The notes below the pieces were generated by a model. That model was not told the DNA's origin. It made no database searches and worked only from the letters and a program-made list of their open reading frames with translations. Positions 56,802 to 64,000 of a DNA stretch of 64,000 nt are shown one piece after another. A program made the translations under genes and the position numbers. This stretch comes from Photobacterium aphoticum (GTDB lineage: Bacteria; Pseudomonadota; Gammaproteobacteria; Enterobacterales; Vibrionaceae), in NCBI RefSeq assembly GCF_001029435.1, contig NZ_LDOV01000021.1, forward strand, positions 1 to 64,000, written 5' to 3'. Position 1 is the stretch's first letter, and every line of letters begins with the position of its first letter.

Positions 56802-57221
56802 TTAGCCGGTCTGGCCCAGACGCAAAATGCTCTGCTGCATACTGCGTGCGCGGCTCATGACATCCACGTTAGTTTCAAAGTTACGTGATGCCGCCATCAT
56901 GTCGGCCATCTCTTCCACCACGTTCACCGTGGAATGGAACACATAACCGTCTTTGTTCGCTTGCGGATGGTGCGGCTCATAACGGCGCAGCAGTGGCTCG
57001 TCACTTTCAATCACTTCATCCACCTGCACCTTGGCGCCGGCCACCGCACTGTTCATATCAAACATCACGGTCGAGAACACCGGACGCTTGGCGCGGTAGG
57101 CATCGGCTTCAGAGCCCGAGACCACATCGGCGTTGGCCATGTTGCTGGCCACGGTGTTCAGACGGATGGTCTGTGCAGACATGGCAGAGCCGGCAATTTC
57201 ATAAATACTGGAAAACGACAT
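56802..57221 (-). CDS. flgC: flagellar proximal rod protein FlgC
   Basis: Rod subunit, 139 residues. SFSSIYEIAGSAMSAQTIRLNTVASNMANADVVSGSEADAYRAKRPVF is the N-terminal signature. YEPHHPQANKDGYVFHSTVNVVEEMADMMAASRNFETNVDVM follows. Starts 2 bases after flgB. Confidence 0.95.
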   Translation of the reverse strand: MSFSSIYEIAGSAMSAQTIRLNTVASNMANADVVSGSEADAYRAKRPVFSTVMFDMNSAVAGAKVQVDEVIESDEPLLRRYEPHHPQANKDGYVFHSTVNVVEEMADMMAASRNFETNVDVMSRARSMQQSILRLGQTG

Positions 57222-57223
57222 AC

Positions 57224-57598
57224 TTACTGTCCGTTAATGGCCTGCTTCAGGCCGCTGATTTTCATGTTGAGGAAGCTCATGCTGGTTTCAAACGCCATGG
57301 CATTGCTGGCAAACGCTGCCTGCTCAATCCCCAGCTCCACGGTGTTACCATCCTGCGATGGTTGTGGTGACACGCGGTACAACAATTCGTGCTCGGCCGG
57401 TCGCTGACGACGGGCCAGATGTTGCTGTCGCGAGGTGGTCGCGATTTCTGCCATCGCGTCTTCAAAACTGATATCACGCGCTTTGTAATGCGGGGTATCC
57501 ACGTTCGCCAGGTTGCTTGCCAGCACCTTGGCGCGTTGTGTTCTAAAGGCCAATGTATTAGGGTGTACCCCCAATGCCTGTTCAAAATTGATTGCCAT
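57224..57598 (-). CDS. flgB: flagellar proximal rod protein FlgB
   Basis: First rod subunit, 124 residues. ALGVHPNTLAFRTQRAKVLASNLANVDTPHYKARDISFEDAMAE is the N-terminal motif. Start ATG 57598 (MAINFEQ). The preceding in-frame GTG extension is not family-like. First gene of the flgBCDEFGHIJKL operon, divergent from flgA over an 87-bp control region. Confidence 0.93.
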   Translation of the reverse strand: MAINFEQALGVHPNTLAFRTQRAKVLASNLANVDTPHYKARDISFEDAMAEIATTSRQQHLARRQRPAEHELLYRVSPQPSQDGNTVELGIEQAAFASNAMAFETSMSFLNMKISGLKQAINGQ

Positions 57599-57647
57599 CA
57601 GCGTCTGCTCATCCGAACGATAATGAACGAGCTTATACACTATTCAT

Positions 57648-57662
57648 GCCAACTTTATTGGC
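57648..57662. promoter_or_regulatory. palindrome in the flgB-flgA divergent control region
   Basis: GCCAA-CTTTA-TTGGC forms a 5-bp symmetric site midway between the divergent flgB and flgA starts. The lateral regulator LafK and sigma-54 act on such regions in Vibrio, but no convincing -24/-12 sequence is visible here. Confidence 0.3.
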
Positions 57663-57685
57663 TTTGCATTTCAAAGACTTAAGAA

Positions 57686-58423
57686 ATGAAAGATGCCGTA
57701 AAACGGGCGATGCGGAACCCCCGCTTCCGCTCGGAAACAGGCCGGCTGCTGTGTACGCTGCTGATCACGGTTCTGGGCAGTGCACTGCCGGCACAGGCCG
57801 CCCCGCTCGAGCAGCAAGTCACGCGCTATCTGAAAAAAGAAGTGAATCGCTATGCCCGCACGGTCGGCAGTCAGGATGTCACCATCCAACTCAAATCCCT
57901 GCCCGGTGATAACGATTGTGATCACCCGCTGCAGATGAGCCTCAATAATCCGGAACAACCGGTGGGACGGGTCGGGGTCTCGATCACCTGCCAGCGACCG
58001 CAGTTTTGGAAAGCCCGTGCGTATGCGGACGTGGATGTGTACCTGAAACTGGTGACCACCACGCGCCTGCTCAACCGGGACACGCCGATCACCGCCCGCG
58101 ATCTGACCCGTACCCGCACCAGCTTGCGTCACTTACGCCAAGGTTATTTCACCCAGGCCAAGGCCGTGATCGGCCAGCACAGCCGCCGGAAAATTCAGCC
58201 GGGGACGGTACTGACCCCACGCATGATTGAGCCCGCCGAGCTGATTGCCCGTGATGATGTGGTGACGATCGTCGCCAAACAGCCGGGCTTTAAAGCCAGC
58301 ATGAAAGGCATCGCGTTGGAGAATGGTCATCAAGGCGAGAAAATCTGGGTGCGTAACCTGTCTTCCGGCAAGAAAGTGATGGCGCGCATTGAGTCGCCGC
58401 ACACGGTCGTGACGCAATTCTAG
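57686..58423 (+). CDS. flgA: P-ring assembly chaperone FlgA
   Basis: Periplasmic chaperone for FlgI. The 245-residue precursor has a signal peptide (LLCTLLITVLGSALPAQA, cut after about residue 38). The SAF domain TTRLLNRDTPITARDLTRTRTSLRHLRQG follows, and the C-terminal part IWVRNLSSGKKVMARIESPHTV is typical. First gene of the flgAMN group. Confidence 0.92.
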   Translation: MKDAVKRAMRNPRFRSETGRLLCTLLITVLGSALPAQAAPLEQQVTRYLKKEVNRYARTVGSQDVTIQLKSLPGDNDCDHPLQMSLNNPEQPVGRVGVSITCQRPQFWKARAYADVDVYLKLVTTTRLLNRDTPITARDLTRTRTSLRHLRQGYFTQAKAVIGQHSRRKIQPGTVLTPRMIEPAELIARDDVVTIVAKQPGFKASMKGIALENGHQGEKIWVRNLSSGKKVMARIESPHTVVTQF

Positions 58424-58472
58424 TGCGACCAACAGAAAAGGATTTTTTTGTGGGCTATTTCAACAAAAGGGG

Positions 58473-58499
58473 TTAAGCAGATAGAATTTCGGTCGCTTA
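58473..58499 (+). promoter_or_regulatory. possible sigma-28 promoter before flgM
   Basis: TTAAG (58473-58477) followed after 14 bases by GTCGCTTA (58492-58499), loosely like TAAA-N15-GCCGATAA. flgM is often transcribed also by FliA. Match is modest. Confidence 0.25.
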
Positions 58500-58542
58500 T
58501 GCCTATTGAACCCTGTTGCTCACTGATATTCAGGCTATCACC

Positions 58543-58803
58543 ATGATTGGAAAAATCACCTATAACACCCAACCGGCCTCGCTGTCGCACAGCCAGCCTG
58601 ATGCCAAAGTGGCCGACAAGGCCAAGATCACTGATTCATCGCTGACGCCTCTGCAACAGGCGCGTCAGGCATCCGCACAACAAAGCGATGTGGATATGGA
58701 CAAAGTCGCGGCCGCCAAAGCCCTGCTGCGCAGCCGTGACAGCGGCGTCAACCTTGACAGTCTGGCGTCGTCGATGATTGATTTCTATCAGGATGAGGCG
58801 TAA
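58543..58803 (+). CDS. flgM: anti-sigma-28 factor FlgM
   Basis: Binds and inhibits FliA until it is exported through the finished hook. It has 86 residues; the C-terminal half (DMDKVAAAKALLRSRDSGVNLDSLASSMIDFYQ) is the FliA-binding helical part. ATG 58543 is preferred to an in-frame TTG 27 bases earlier. Its stop overlaps the flgN start (TAATG). Confidence 0.88.
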   Translation: MIGKITYNTQPASLSHSQPDAKVADKAKITDSSLTPLQQARQASAQQSDVDMDKVAAAKALLRSRDSGVNLDSLASSMIDFYQDEA

Positions 58804-59237
58804 TGGCAAACCACGGCCCGCTGATCAAACAGCTGTTGAATGACTTGTCACAAGACGTGAAAGGCTACCAGCAACTGGCGCTGCAACTGAAGCAACAACA
58901 CCTGTTACTGACTAACCGTGACAGCAACGCGCTGCTGAGCCTGAATCAGGACTTGGATCAGGTGATGGCAACCCTGAGTCACCACGCTAAACAGCGGGCG
59001 GAAAGCATGACCACACTGGGTCTGACACAGGATGACCAAGGCATGCAACGCTTGTTTGCGGCGCTGCCGGCCCCGCTGAATCAGCAAGGCCGTCAGTTAT
59101 GGCAACAGCTGCACAAGCTGACGCTGGAGTGCCAGTCCCTCAACAACCAGAATGGTCGTCTGCTGGCGCACCAAAAACAGTTGATGGATAAACTGCTCAA
59201 ACCCGAGCAGCAATACTGTTACGGCCCGGCAGTCTAA
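58803..59237 (+). CDS. flgN: FlgK/FlgL export chaperone FlgN
   Basis: Cytoplasmic chaperone for hook-associated proteins, 144 residues. Helical throughout, with LLNDLSQDVKGYQQLALQLKQQHLLLTNRDSNALLSLNQDLDQVM and ECQSLNNQNGRLLAHQKQLMDKLL, as in FlgN. One-base overlap with flgM supports the call. Convergent with fliJ. Confidence 0.85.
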   Translation: MANHGPLIKQLLNDLSQDVKGYQQLALQLKQQHLLLTNRDSNALLSLNQDLDQVMATLSHHAKQRAESMTTLGLTQDDQGMQRLFAALPAPLNQQGRQLWQQLHKLTLECQSLNNQNGRLLAHQKQLMDKLLKPEQQYCYGPAV

Positions 59238-59279
59238 CGGTAACACGATCATCGCCGCGCACAGGGTGATCTGACCGGG

Positions 59280-59708
59280 TTAACGGCCACGCACAAAACG
59301 CTGCATGGCCAACTCATCCAACATTTTTTGCTCTTGCTTGTCGCGACGCTGCTGCATCACCGCTTCCCGCTTGGCGACCACCGTCTCGCCCATTTTGACC
59401 TGACGGTGCTGATCCACCAGACGCTGATTCAGGCTGCGCATTTCCACTTCCGTCAACGCCATCTCCTGACGCTGCAAGCGGGTCAGGTTATCGACCTGAT
59501 GACGAAAACGGCCGATCCCTTTGAGCATCATGGCCGAGGTCTGATGGCCGCTGGCCAACGCGTATTGCGCAGGCAGATCTTCCAATAACGCCAACCGCTG
59601 TTGGTGGGCCTGATACTGTTGCTGCAACTGGCCTTGGCTTTGCTTGAGGTCGTCAAACTTGCCCTGCTGCTGCAACTGCCAGGTTTTCAATACCGCTAAG
59701 CGACGCAT
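59280..59708 (-). CDS. fliJ: flagellar export chaperone FliJ
   Basis: Coiled-coil stalk of the export ATPase, 142 residues, almost entirely helical with Gln-rich heptads (KTWQLQQQGKFDDLKQSQGQ and VEMRSLNQRLVDQHRQVKMG). Starts 1-2 bases after fliI. Sequence conservation in FliJ is low; position decides. Confidence 0.8.
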   Translation of the reverse strand: MRRLAVLKTWQLQQQGKFDDLKQSQGQLQQQYQAHQQRLALLEDLPAQYALASGHQTSAMMLKGIGRFRHQVDNLTRLQRQEMALTEVEMRSLNQRLVDQHRQVKMGETVVAKREAVMQQRRDKQEQKMLDELAMQRFVRGR

Positions 59709-59709
59709 C

Positions 59710-61053
59710 TCAGCTCATGCCTCTCGATAACTGCAGTAACTGCAACTGGCTGTCCTGCAACGTCACCTTTTCATCCATCCGCTGTTGCAAGAACTGGCAG
59801 ATGGCCGGATAACTGCGCACGGCTACATCCAACTGCGGATCTTGCCCCTGCTGATAGCCGCCAAGGGAAATCAGATCCTGTACCTGACGGTAGCGGGCAT
59901 ACAACTGCTTGATGCGTTGTGCCTGTGACAACTGATCTTGGCTGACCACTTGTGGCATGGCACGGCTGATCGACTGTTCGATATCAATGGCCGGGTAATG
60001 CCCCTGCTCAGCCAGTTCACGGTTAAGCACGATGTGCCCGTCCAAAATGGCGCGCGCGGCATCGGCGATCGGATCTTGCTGATCGTCCCCTTCCGATAAC
60101 ACGGTATAAAACGCGGTGATCGATCCGCGCTCAGTCGCCCCGTTACCAGCCCGCTCCACCAACTGCGGCAGCAAACTGAACACCGACGGCGGATAGCCTT
60201 TGGTGGCTGGCGGCTCGCCCACGGCCAAGGCAATCTCACGCTGGGCCTGCGCATAACGGGTCAGAGAATCCATCAGCAATAACACGTCGTGGCCCTGATC
60301 GCGAAAGTACTCGGCGATACGGTGACACAGCACCGACGCACGTAAACGCATCAGCGGCGGATCATCAGCCGGCGAGGCAATCACCACCGCATGCTTCATG
60401 CCTTCTTCTCCGAGCGAGTGCTCGATAAATTCCCGCACCTCACGGCCACGTTCACCAATCAAGCCCACCACGGTGATTTCGGCGGTGGTATTGCGGGTCA
60501 TCATGCCCAACAACACACTTTTACCCACGCCACTGCCGGCAAACAGACCCATACGCTGGCCCTTGCCGACACTGAGCATGCCGTTAATGGCTTTGACACC
60601 GACATCCAACTGCTGGGAAATCGGCAAGCGCTTGAGGGGGTTAATGCTCTCCCCTTGTAAGCTGATCCTGTGCTCCTGGGTCACCGGACCTTTGTCATCC
60701 AGCGGCTCACCCAAGCCGTTAAACACCCGGCCCAGCATGCCGTAGCCGACATTGATTTTACTGTCGCCGTGCAGCGGTAATACCCGGCTGCCCGGGCGTA
60801 AACCGGTCGCATGACGGATCGGCATCAAGACCGAGGCGTGGCGGTCAAACCCCACCACTTCCGCTTCAATCAGATCGCCCTGATCGTTTTCCACCATGCA
60901 ACGCTGGCCGGTCGACAAACGGCAGCCTACGGCTTCCATCGTCAACCCGGCCATGCGAACCAAGCGGCCATAGGTACGCGCCACCGGCACATCCGGCACA
61001 CGCGCCATCGCCATACTGAGCTTGGCCGCGAGTTCTTCAGATAAATTACGCAT
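59710..61053 (-). CDS. fliI: flagellum-specific ATPase FliI
   Basis: Export ATPase of the flagellar type III secretion system, 447 residues. Walker A GLFAGSGVGKSVL, Walker B VLLLMDSLTRYAQAQREIALAVGEPPATKGYPPSVF, and ERAGNGATERGSITAFYTVL. ATG 61053 overlaps the fliH stop by eight bases; the annotated longer GTG form is not needed. Confidence 0.96.
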   Translation of the reverse strand: MRNLSEELAAKLSMAMARVPDVPVARTYGRLVRMAGLTMEAVGCRLSTGQRCMVENDQGDLIEAEVVGFDRHASVLMPIRHATGLRPGSRVLPLHGDSKINVGYGMLGRVFNGLGEPLDDKGPVTQEHRISLQGESINPLKRLPISQQLDVGVKAINGMLSVGKGQRMGLFAGSGVGKSVLLGMMTRNTTAEITVVGLIGERGREVREFIEHSLGEEGMKHAVVIASPADDPPLMRLRASVLCHRIAEYFRDQGHDVLLLMDSLTRYAQAQREIALAVGEPPATKGYPPSVFSLLPQLVERAGNGATERGSITAFYTVLSEGDDQQDPIADAARAILDGHIVLNRELAEQGHYPAIDIEQSISRAMPQVVSQDQLSQAQRIKQLYARYRQVQDLISLGGYQQGQDPQLDVAVRSYPAICQFLQQRMDEKVTLQDSQLQLLQLSRGMS

Positions 61054-61756
61054 CGGCCAACAGGGTATCCTTGACCACATCCATGCACGCGGCGAGACGC
61101 TCTTCGCTGTCCACCAACGCTTCTGAGTCCGCCGTCACCACGCGGCAGCTGCCGATGGTCAGGCTCTCATCCTGCTGCACATTCCACTGCGCCACCTGAT
61201 CCGGCACCAGTTCCAGCAAACGCTGGCTGTCCTGCGGGTTCAGGTACACGGTCAGATCCGGTTTGTGCTCCGGCAATTGCTGCAAGGTTTCTTCAATCAG
61301 GTTGACCATCTGGCCGGGCTGTAGGGTCAGCTCCGCGCGGATCACCTGACGGGTTACCTTCATCACCAAATCACACAGCATTTCGCTTTGCTGCTGTACA
61401 TGGTGATGAAAGGCTTGTTGGATCTGATCTTTCAGGTGCCCGCTCGCCTGCAACACTCCAGCGACATGCTGTTGCGCCTGCAAGCGGCCTTCCTGTAACC
61501 CTTGCTGACGACCCTGCTCATGGCCGTCACGCTGGCCGACCTGCAACCCTTGGTTCACTCCGTCCTGGTAACCTTGCTCGTGGCCTTTTTGCAGGCCATC
61601 CTGAAACCCGTTGTTGAACTCATCCTGGTAGCTGCTGCCCCCGTCATCGCCAAACAGATCGTCTTCGGTCGCGGTCACCAACGGCGGGTAGCGATAGTTA
61701 CGAAACTCTCCCAACCCCGGGGAGAAAATCGGCACGGGCTGATCGTTTTTCATCAT
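61046..61756 (-). CDS. fliH: flagellar assembly protein FliH
   Basis: Regulator and anchor of FliI, 236 residues. The centre has a striking Gly/Gln-rich GxxxG-type repeat (FNNGFQDGLQKGHEQGYQDG and continuing), usual for FliH. The C-terminal part is MVNLIEETLQQLPEHKPDLTVYLNPQDSQRLLEL. ATG overlaps the fliG stop by four bases. Confidence 0.9.
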   Translation of the reverse strand: MMKNDQPVPIFSPGLGEFRNYRYPPLVTATEDDLFGDDGGSSYQDEFNNGFQDGLQKGHEQGYQDGVNQGLQVGQRDGHEQGRQQGLQEGRLQAQQHVAGVLQASGHLKDQIQQAFHHHVQQQSEMLCDLVMKVTRQVIRAELTLQPGQMVNLIEETLQQLPEHKPDLTVYLNPQDSQRLLELVPDQVAQWNVQQDESLTIGSCRVVTADSEALVDSEERLAACMDVVKDTLLADA

Positions 61757-62760
61757 TCCACCACCGGCTCATTGAACAACTGCAATTCCACCTCGCCTTG
61801 TTCGGCCAAGGTGCGTAACAACTGCACCAACTGCTGACGGGCCTCTTCCACCGCGCTGACACGCACGCGGCCTTTGCCTTCAATCGCTTCACGCAGGTAC
61901 TGCGCGGCACGTTTGGGCATGGTGCCGTACAGGCGATCCATCAACTCGGCATCGGCGCCTTTCAGGGCGGTCGCCAGCAGATCCTGATCCGCTTCTTCCA
62001 CCAAGCGCTCCAGCGTGGCATCGCTTTGACGCACCAGCACGCTGAAGTTGTACATCTTGCTCTCTAGGCGATTGACCAGCGCGGAGTCCATCTCGCGCAA
62101 TCCGGCCATCACCCCTTCGCTGCGACTGCCGTCCAAGCGGTTGATGATCTCGCTGGCTTTTTGCGTGCCGTCAATCAGGGTGCTGTTTTGCTGGCCAACC
62201 TGCGACAGGAATTTATCCAGCAACACCTGCACTTCATAAATCATGTCCGGGTGGATTTCATTTAAGTTGGCCAGACGGTACAGCAGATCATCCAAGCCTT
62301 CTTGCGGCAACAACGTCAGCAGTTTGGTGGCCACATCCGGATCCAAATAGGCCAGAAACACCGCCTGCATCTGCGGGTGCTCACCGGCGATCAATTCCAC
62401 CAGCTTATTGGGCTCCAACCACTGCAAACGCTGCAAGTTGTGTTTGAGCGAATCGCCGTAGATCGAATCCAGCAGCGGCTGGGACAACGACTGGCCCAGC
62501 GCTTTGTTCAGAGTGCGTTCCAGGTAACTGCGGGATGCCCCCGAGATCCCGGACTCGGTGCGAAAATCATTGAAGAAACGGCTGAACACCGCTTCGACCT
62601 GATCTTTTTTCACCGCCGGGATCCCCGCCATGGCGATAGAGAGTTGACGCACCTGCTCGCGCTCCAATTGTTTGAGCACGTTAGCGGCGGCTTCTTCGCC
62701 CATACTCAGTAACAGGATCGCCGCCTGTTCAATATCGGGCTTCATTTCAGTTGTCTGCAT
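61753..62760 (-). CDS. fliG: flagellar motor switch protein FliG
   Basis: Rotor protein of the C-ring that transmits torque from the stator, 335 residues. Segments AAILLLSMGEEAAANVLKQLEREQVRQLSIAMAG, LIAGEHPQMQAVFLAYLDPDVATKLLTLLPQ and the C-terminal MPKRAAQYLREAIEGKGRVRVSAVEEARQQLVQLLRTLAEQG are typical. It overlaps fliF by 14 bases, so they are coupled. Confidence 0.96.
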   Translation of the reverse strand: MQTTEMKPDIEQAAILLLSMGEEAAANVLKQLEREQVRQLSIAMAGIPAVKKDQVEAVFSRFFNDFRTESGISGASRSYLERTLNKALGQSLSQPLLDSIYGDSLKHNLQRLQWLEPNKLVELIAGEHPQMQAVFLAYLDPDVATKLLTLLPQEGLDDLLYRLANLNEIHPDMIYEVQVLLDKFLSQVGQQNSTLIDGTQKASEIINRLDGSRSEGVMAGLREMDSALVNRLESKMYNFSVLVRQSDATLERLVEEADQDLLATALKGADAELMDRLYGTMPKRAAQYLREAIEGKGRVRVSAVEEARQQLVQLLRTLAEQGEVELQLFNEPVVE

Positions 62761-64000
62761 CTTTCGGGGTAATCCATTGTTTTACAACATGCGCGACGCG
62801 TTCAGGTTCTTTTTCTGACAGCATCTGCAAATACGCGGACTGCGCTTCTAAACCGGTTTCCGGACTCGGCAAATCGGCCAGGATACTTTCGTGATCCATC
62901 ACCGCACGCGTCCCTTCGGTCAGGGTCGCCGGCACGGTCGTGGTAGCGGCGGTCGCCACTGCCGTCGTTGTGCTCTCGGTGTCGCTTGTCGCCGGCACCG
63001 TCGATGGGATCGCTTTGGTTTTATTCACCTTGGCTTTTTTCACCGCCAGACGTTCATTGTCACGGGCCGCGCGGGTGTCACCGGACAAGGCGCGCATCAC
63101 CGGACGAACCACCACCAGCAACAGCACCACAATCACCAACGCAGACAGCAAGTAACGCAGGTATTCCAGCCAAATCGGCTGCATCCACCATTCTGGCTCT
63201 GCGGCGATCTCAGCATTATCAGCAATGTTGAACGGGAACACATTCAGGCTGATGGTGTCACCGCGCTCGGCGCTGATCCCCATAGCATTACTCAGCATGG
63301 TTTGCATGTCCGCCAGCTGCGCCGCCGTGAAGGTGTCCGGCGTGCCATTCAACAGCACAGACACACTCAAACGCTCCAGGCTTCCTTGCTGGTACTTGAT
63401 GTGTTTCATGGTGCGATCGATCAGGTACTCACGGGAGGCTTCGCCGCGCTCGTTGGCCTTGTTCGGATCGTCTTCTTCGCCTTCTTCCGGCGGACGGTTA
63501 CTCAATGCCCCCGGTACACCTTTGGCATCCGCGGCGGTACGCCGGTCGTAAGAGGAAAATTCAGAACGCAACACACCTTCAGGGGCATAACGCTCTTCGG
63601 TCGCTTCGGTGCGGTCAAAGTTGATTTTCGCCGCCACTTCCACCTGGAAATTCCCCATGCCCAACATCGGTTGCAGCATCTTCTGCGCGCGCTCAATGTA
63701 AGTGTGTTCAAGGCGTGCCAGATAATCTAAGTAAGCGCCGTTGGCTTGACCGGCATGTTGCTGGCCTTCATGGGAGGACAATAAGTTGCCGTGCTGATCG
63801 ATCACGTTCACGCGATCGGCCGGTAAATCGGTCACACTGCCCGACACCAAATTCACAATCGCGCTCACTTGCGAGGACGACAAAGTTTTGCCCGGCAGCA
63901 ACGCCACCACCACAGAGGCTGAGGCGAGCTCTTTGTCACGGCGGACAAACAGGGTCTGTTTCGGGATCGCCAGATGCACGCGCACATTGCTGATGGCATC
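62747..64000 (-). CDS. fliF: flagellar MS-ring protein FliF, 5' part outside the window
   Basis: Membrane ring at the base of the flagellum. Only the C-terminal 417 residues are inside; the frame is open to the right edge, reading DAISNVRVHLAIPKQTLFVR. Second ring-building domain, EVAAKINFDRTEATEERYAPEGVL, then a transmembrane helix (LRYLLSALVIVVLLLVVVRPVM) and the FliG-binding tail ESILADLPSPETGLEAQSAYLQMLSEKEPERVAHVVKQWI. Full proteins have about 550 residues. Confidence 0.95.
   Translation of the reverse strand, partial: DAISNVRVHLAIPKQTLFVRRDKELASASVVVALLPGKTLSSSQVSAIVNLVSGSVTDLPADRVNVIDQHGNLLSSHEGQQHAGQANGAYLDYLARLEHTYIERAQKMLQPMLGMGNFQVEVAAKINFDRTEATEERYAPEGVLRSEFSSYDRRTAADAKGVPGALSNRPPEEGEEDDPNKANERGEASREYLIDRTMKHIKYQQGSLERLSVSVLLNGTPDTFTAAQLADMQTMLSNAMGISAERGDTISLNVFPFNIADNAEIAAEPEWWMQPIWLEYLRYLLSALVIVVLLLVVVRPVMRALSGDTRAARDNERLAVKKAKVNKTKAIPSTVPATSDTESTTTAVATAATTTVPATLTEGTRAVMDHESILADLPSPETGLEAQSAYLQMLSEKEPERVAHVVKQWITPKDADN

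Noticed and set aside
57599..57685. sigma-54 promoters for flgB and flgA
   Set aside because: TTGGCATGAATAGTG on the minus strand has a -24-like GG but no GC at the right -12 distance; the plus strand has none.

Overview
The window looks like a chromosomal segment from a gammaproteobacterium of the family Vibrionaceae. The genus cannot be settled from sequence alone; a Photobacterium-, Salinivibrio- or Grimontia-like organism would fit. The basis is gene content and order: orn/rsgA/psd, epmA next to frdABCD, efp/epmB, groESL, fxsA-aspA-dcuA, and dsbD next to a LuxR-type regulator and a DUF4212/sodium-solute symporter pair. A complete lateral-type flagellar locus fills the right third.

Left part (1-16.4 kb). 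This holds the 5' tip of an initiator tRNA gene with a strong promoter, orn, rsgA, psd, a DASS-family transporter, a chemotaxis receptor with a good sigma-28 promoter, a periplasmic alpha-carbonic anhydrase, epmA, the fumarate reductase operon frdABCD, an SPFH/prohibitin-like membrane protein, efp and epmB. EpmA, EpmB and EF-P together make up the EF-P beta-lysylation system. frdA is preceded by a near-perfect CRP site and a terminator-like hairpin in its leader.

Middle part (16.4-35.4 kb). rimK and an MgtC-like gene lie in long, gene-poor, AT-rich spacers. These spacers carry a dispersed repeat family of at least five copies and a 14-bp tandem array. Then come groESL with a heat-shock-like promoter, a MATE efflux pump, fxsA, aspA, dcuA, a LysR regulator, an unusual dsbD, a GGDEF protein, a CrbR-like response regulator and an acetate-type symporter with its small subunit. 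frd, aspA and dcuA together form the aspartate-to-fumarate-to-succinate anaerobic respiration route. The DsbD protein lacks the usual periplasmic N-terminal domain and has an (Ala-Ser)9 tract there, encoded by a hexanucleotide repeat.

Right part (35.4-64 kb). First comes a two-gene ParM-actin/ParR-like cassette, the most unusual content of the window. Next is one continuous lateral (peritrichous-type) flagellar locus. On the minus strand, reading from high to low coordinate, it runs fliF(partial)-G-H-I-J, then flgB-C-D-E-F-G-H-I-J-K-L, a LafW-like flagellin paralogue, the flagellin lafA, fliD, fliS, lafD, fliK, fliL, fliA, motA, motB and the flagellin lysine methylase fliB. flgA-flgM-flgN are on the plus strand, divergent from flgB. 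A dedicated FliA inside the motAB operon, a FlgJ without a muramidase domain and the absence of chemotaxis genes all point to a lateral rather than a polar system. fliF runs off the right end.

Overall the gene complement is mostly ordinary. The points most worth following are the chromosomal ParMR-like pair, the DsbD variant, the repeat families, and the possible Fur-controlled RNA before epmA.
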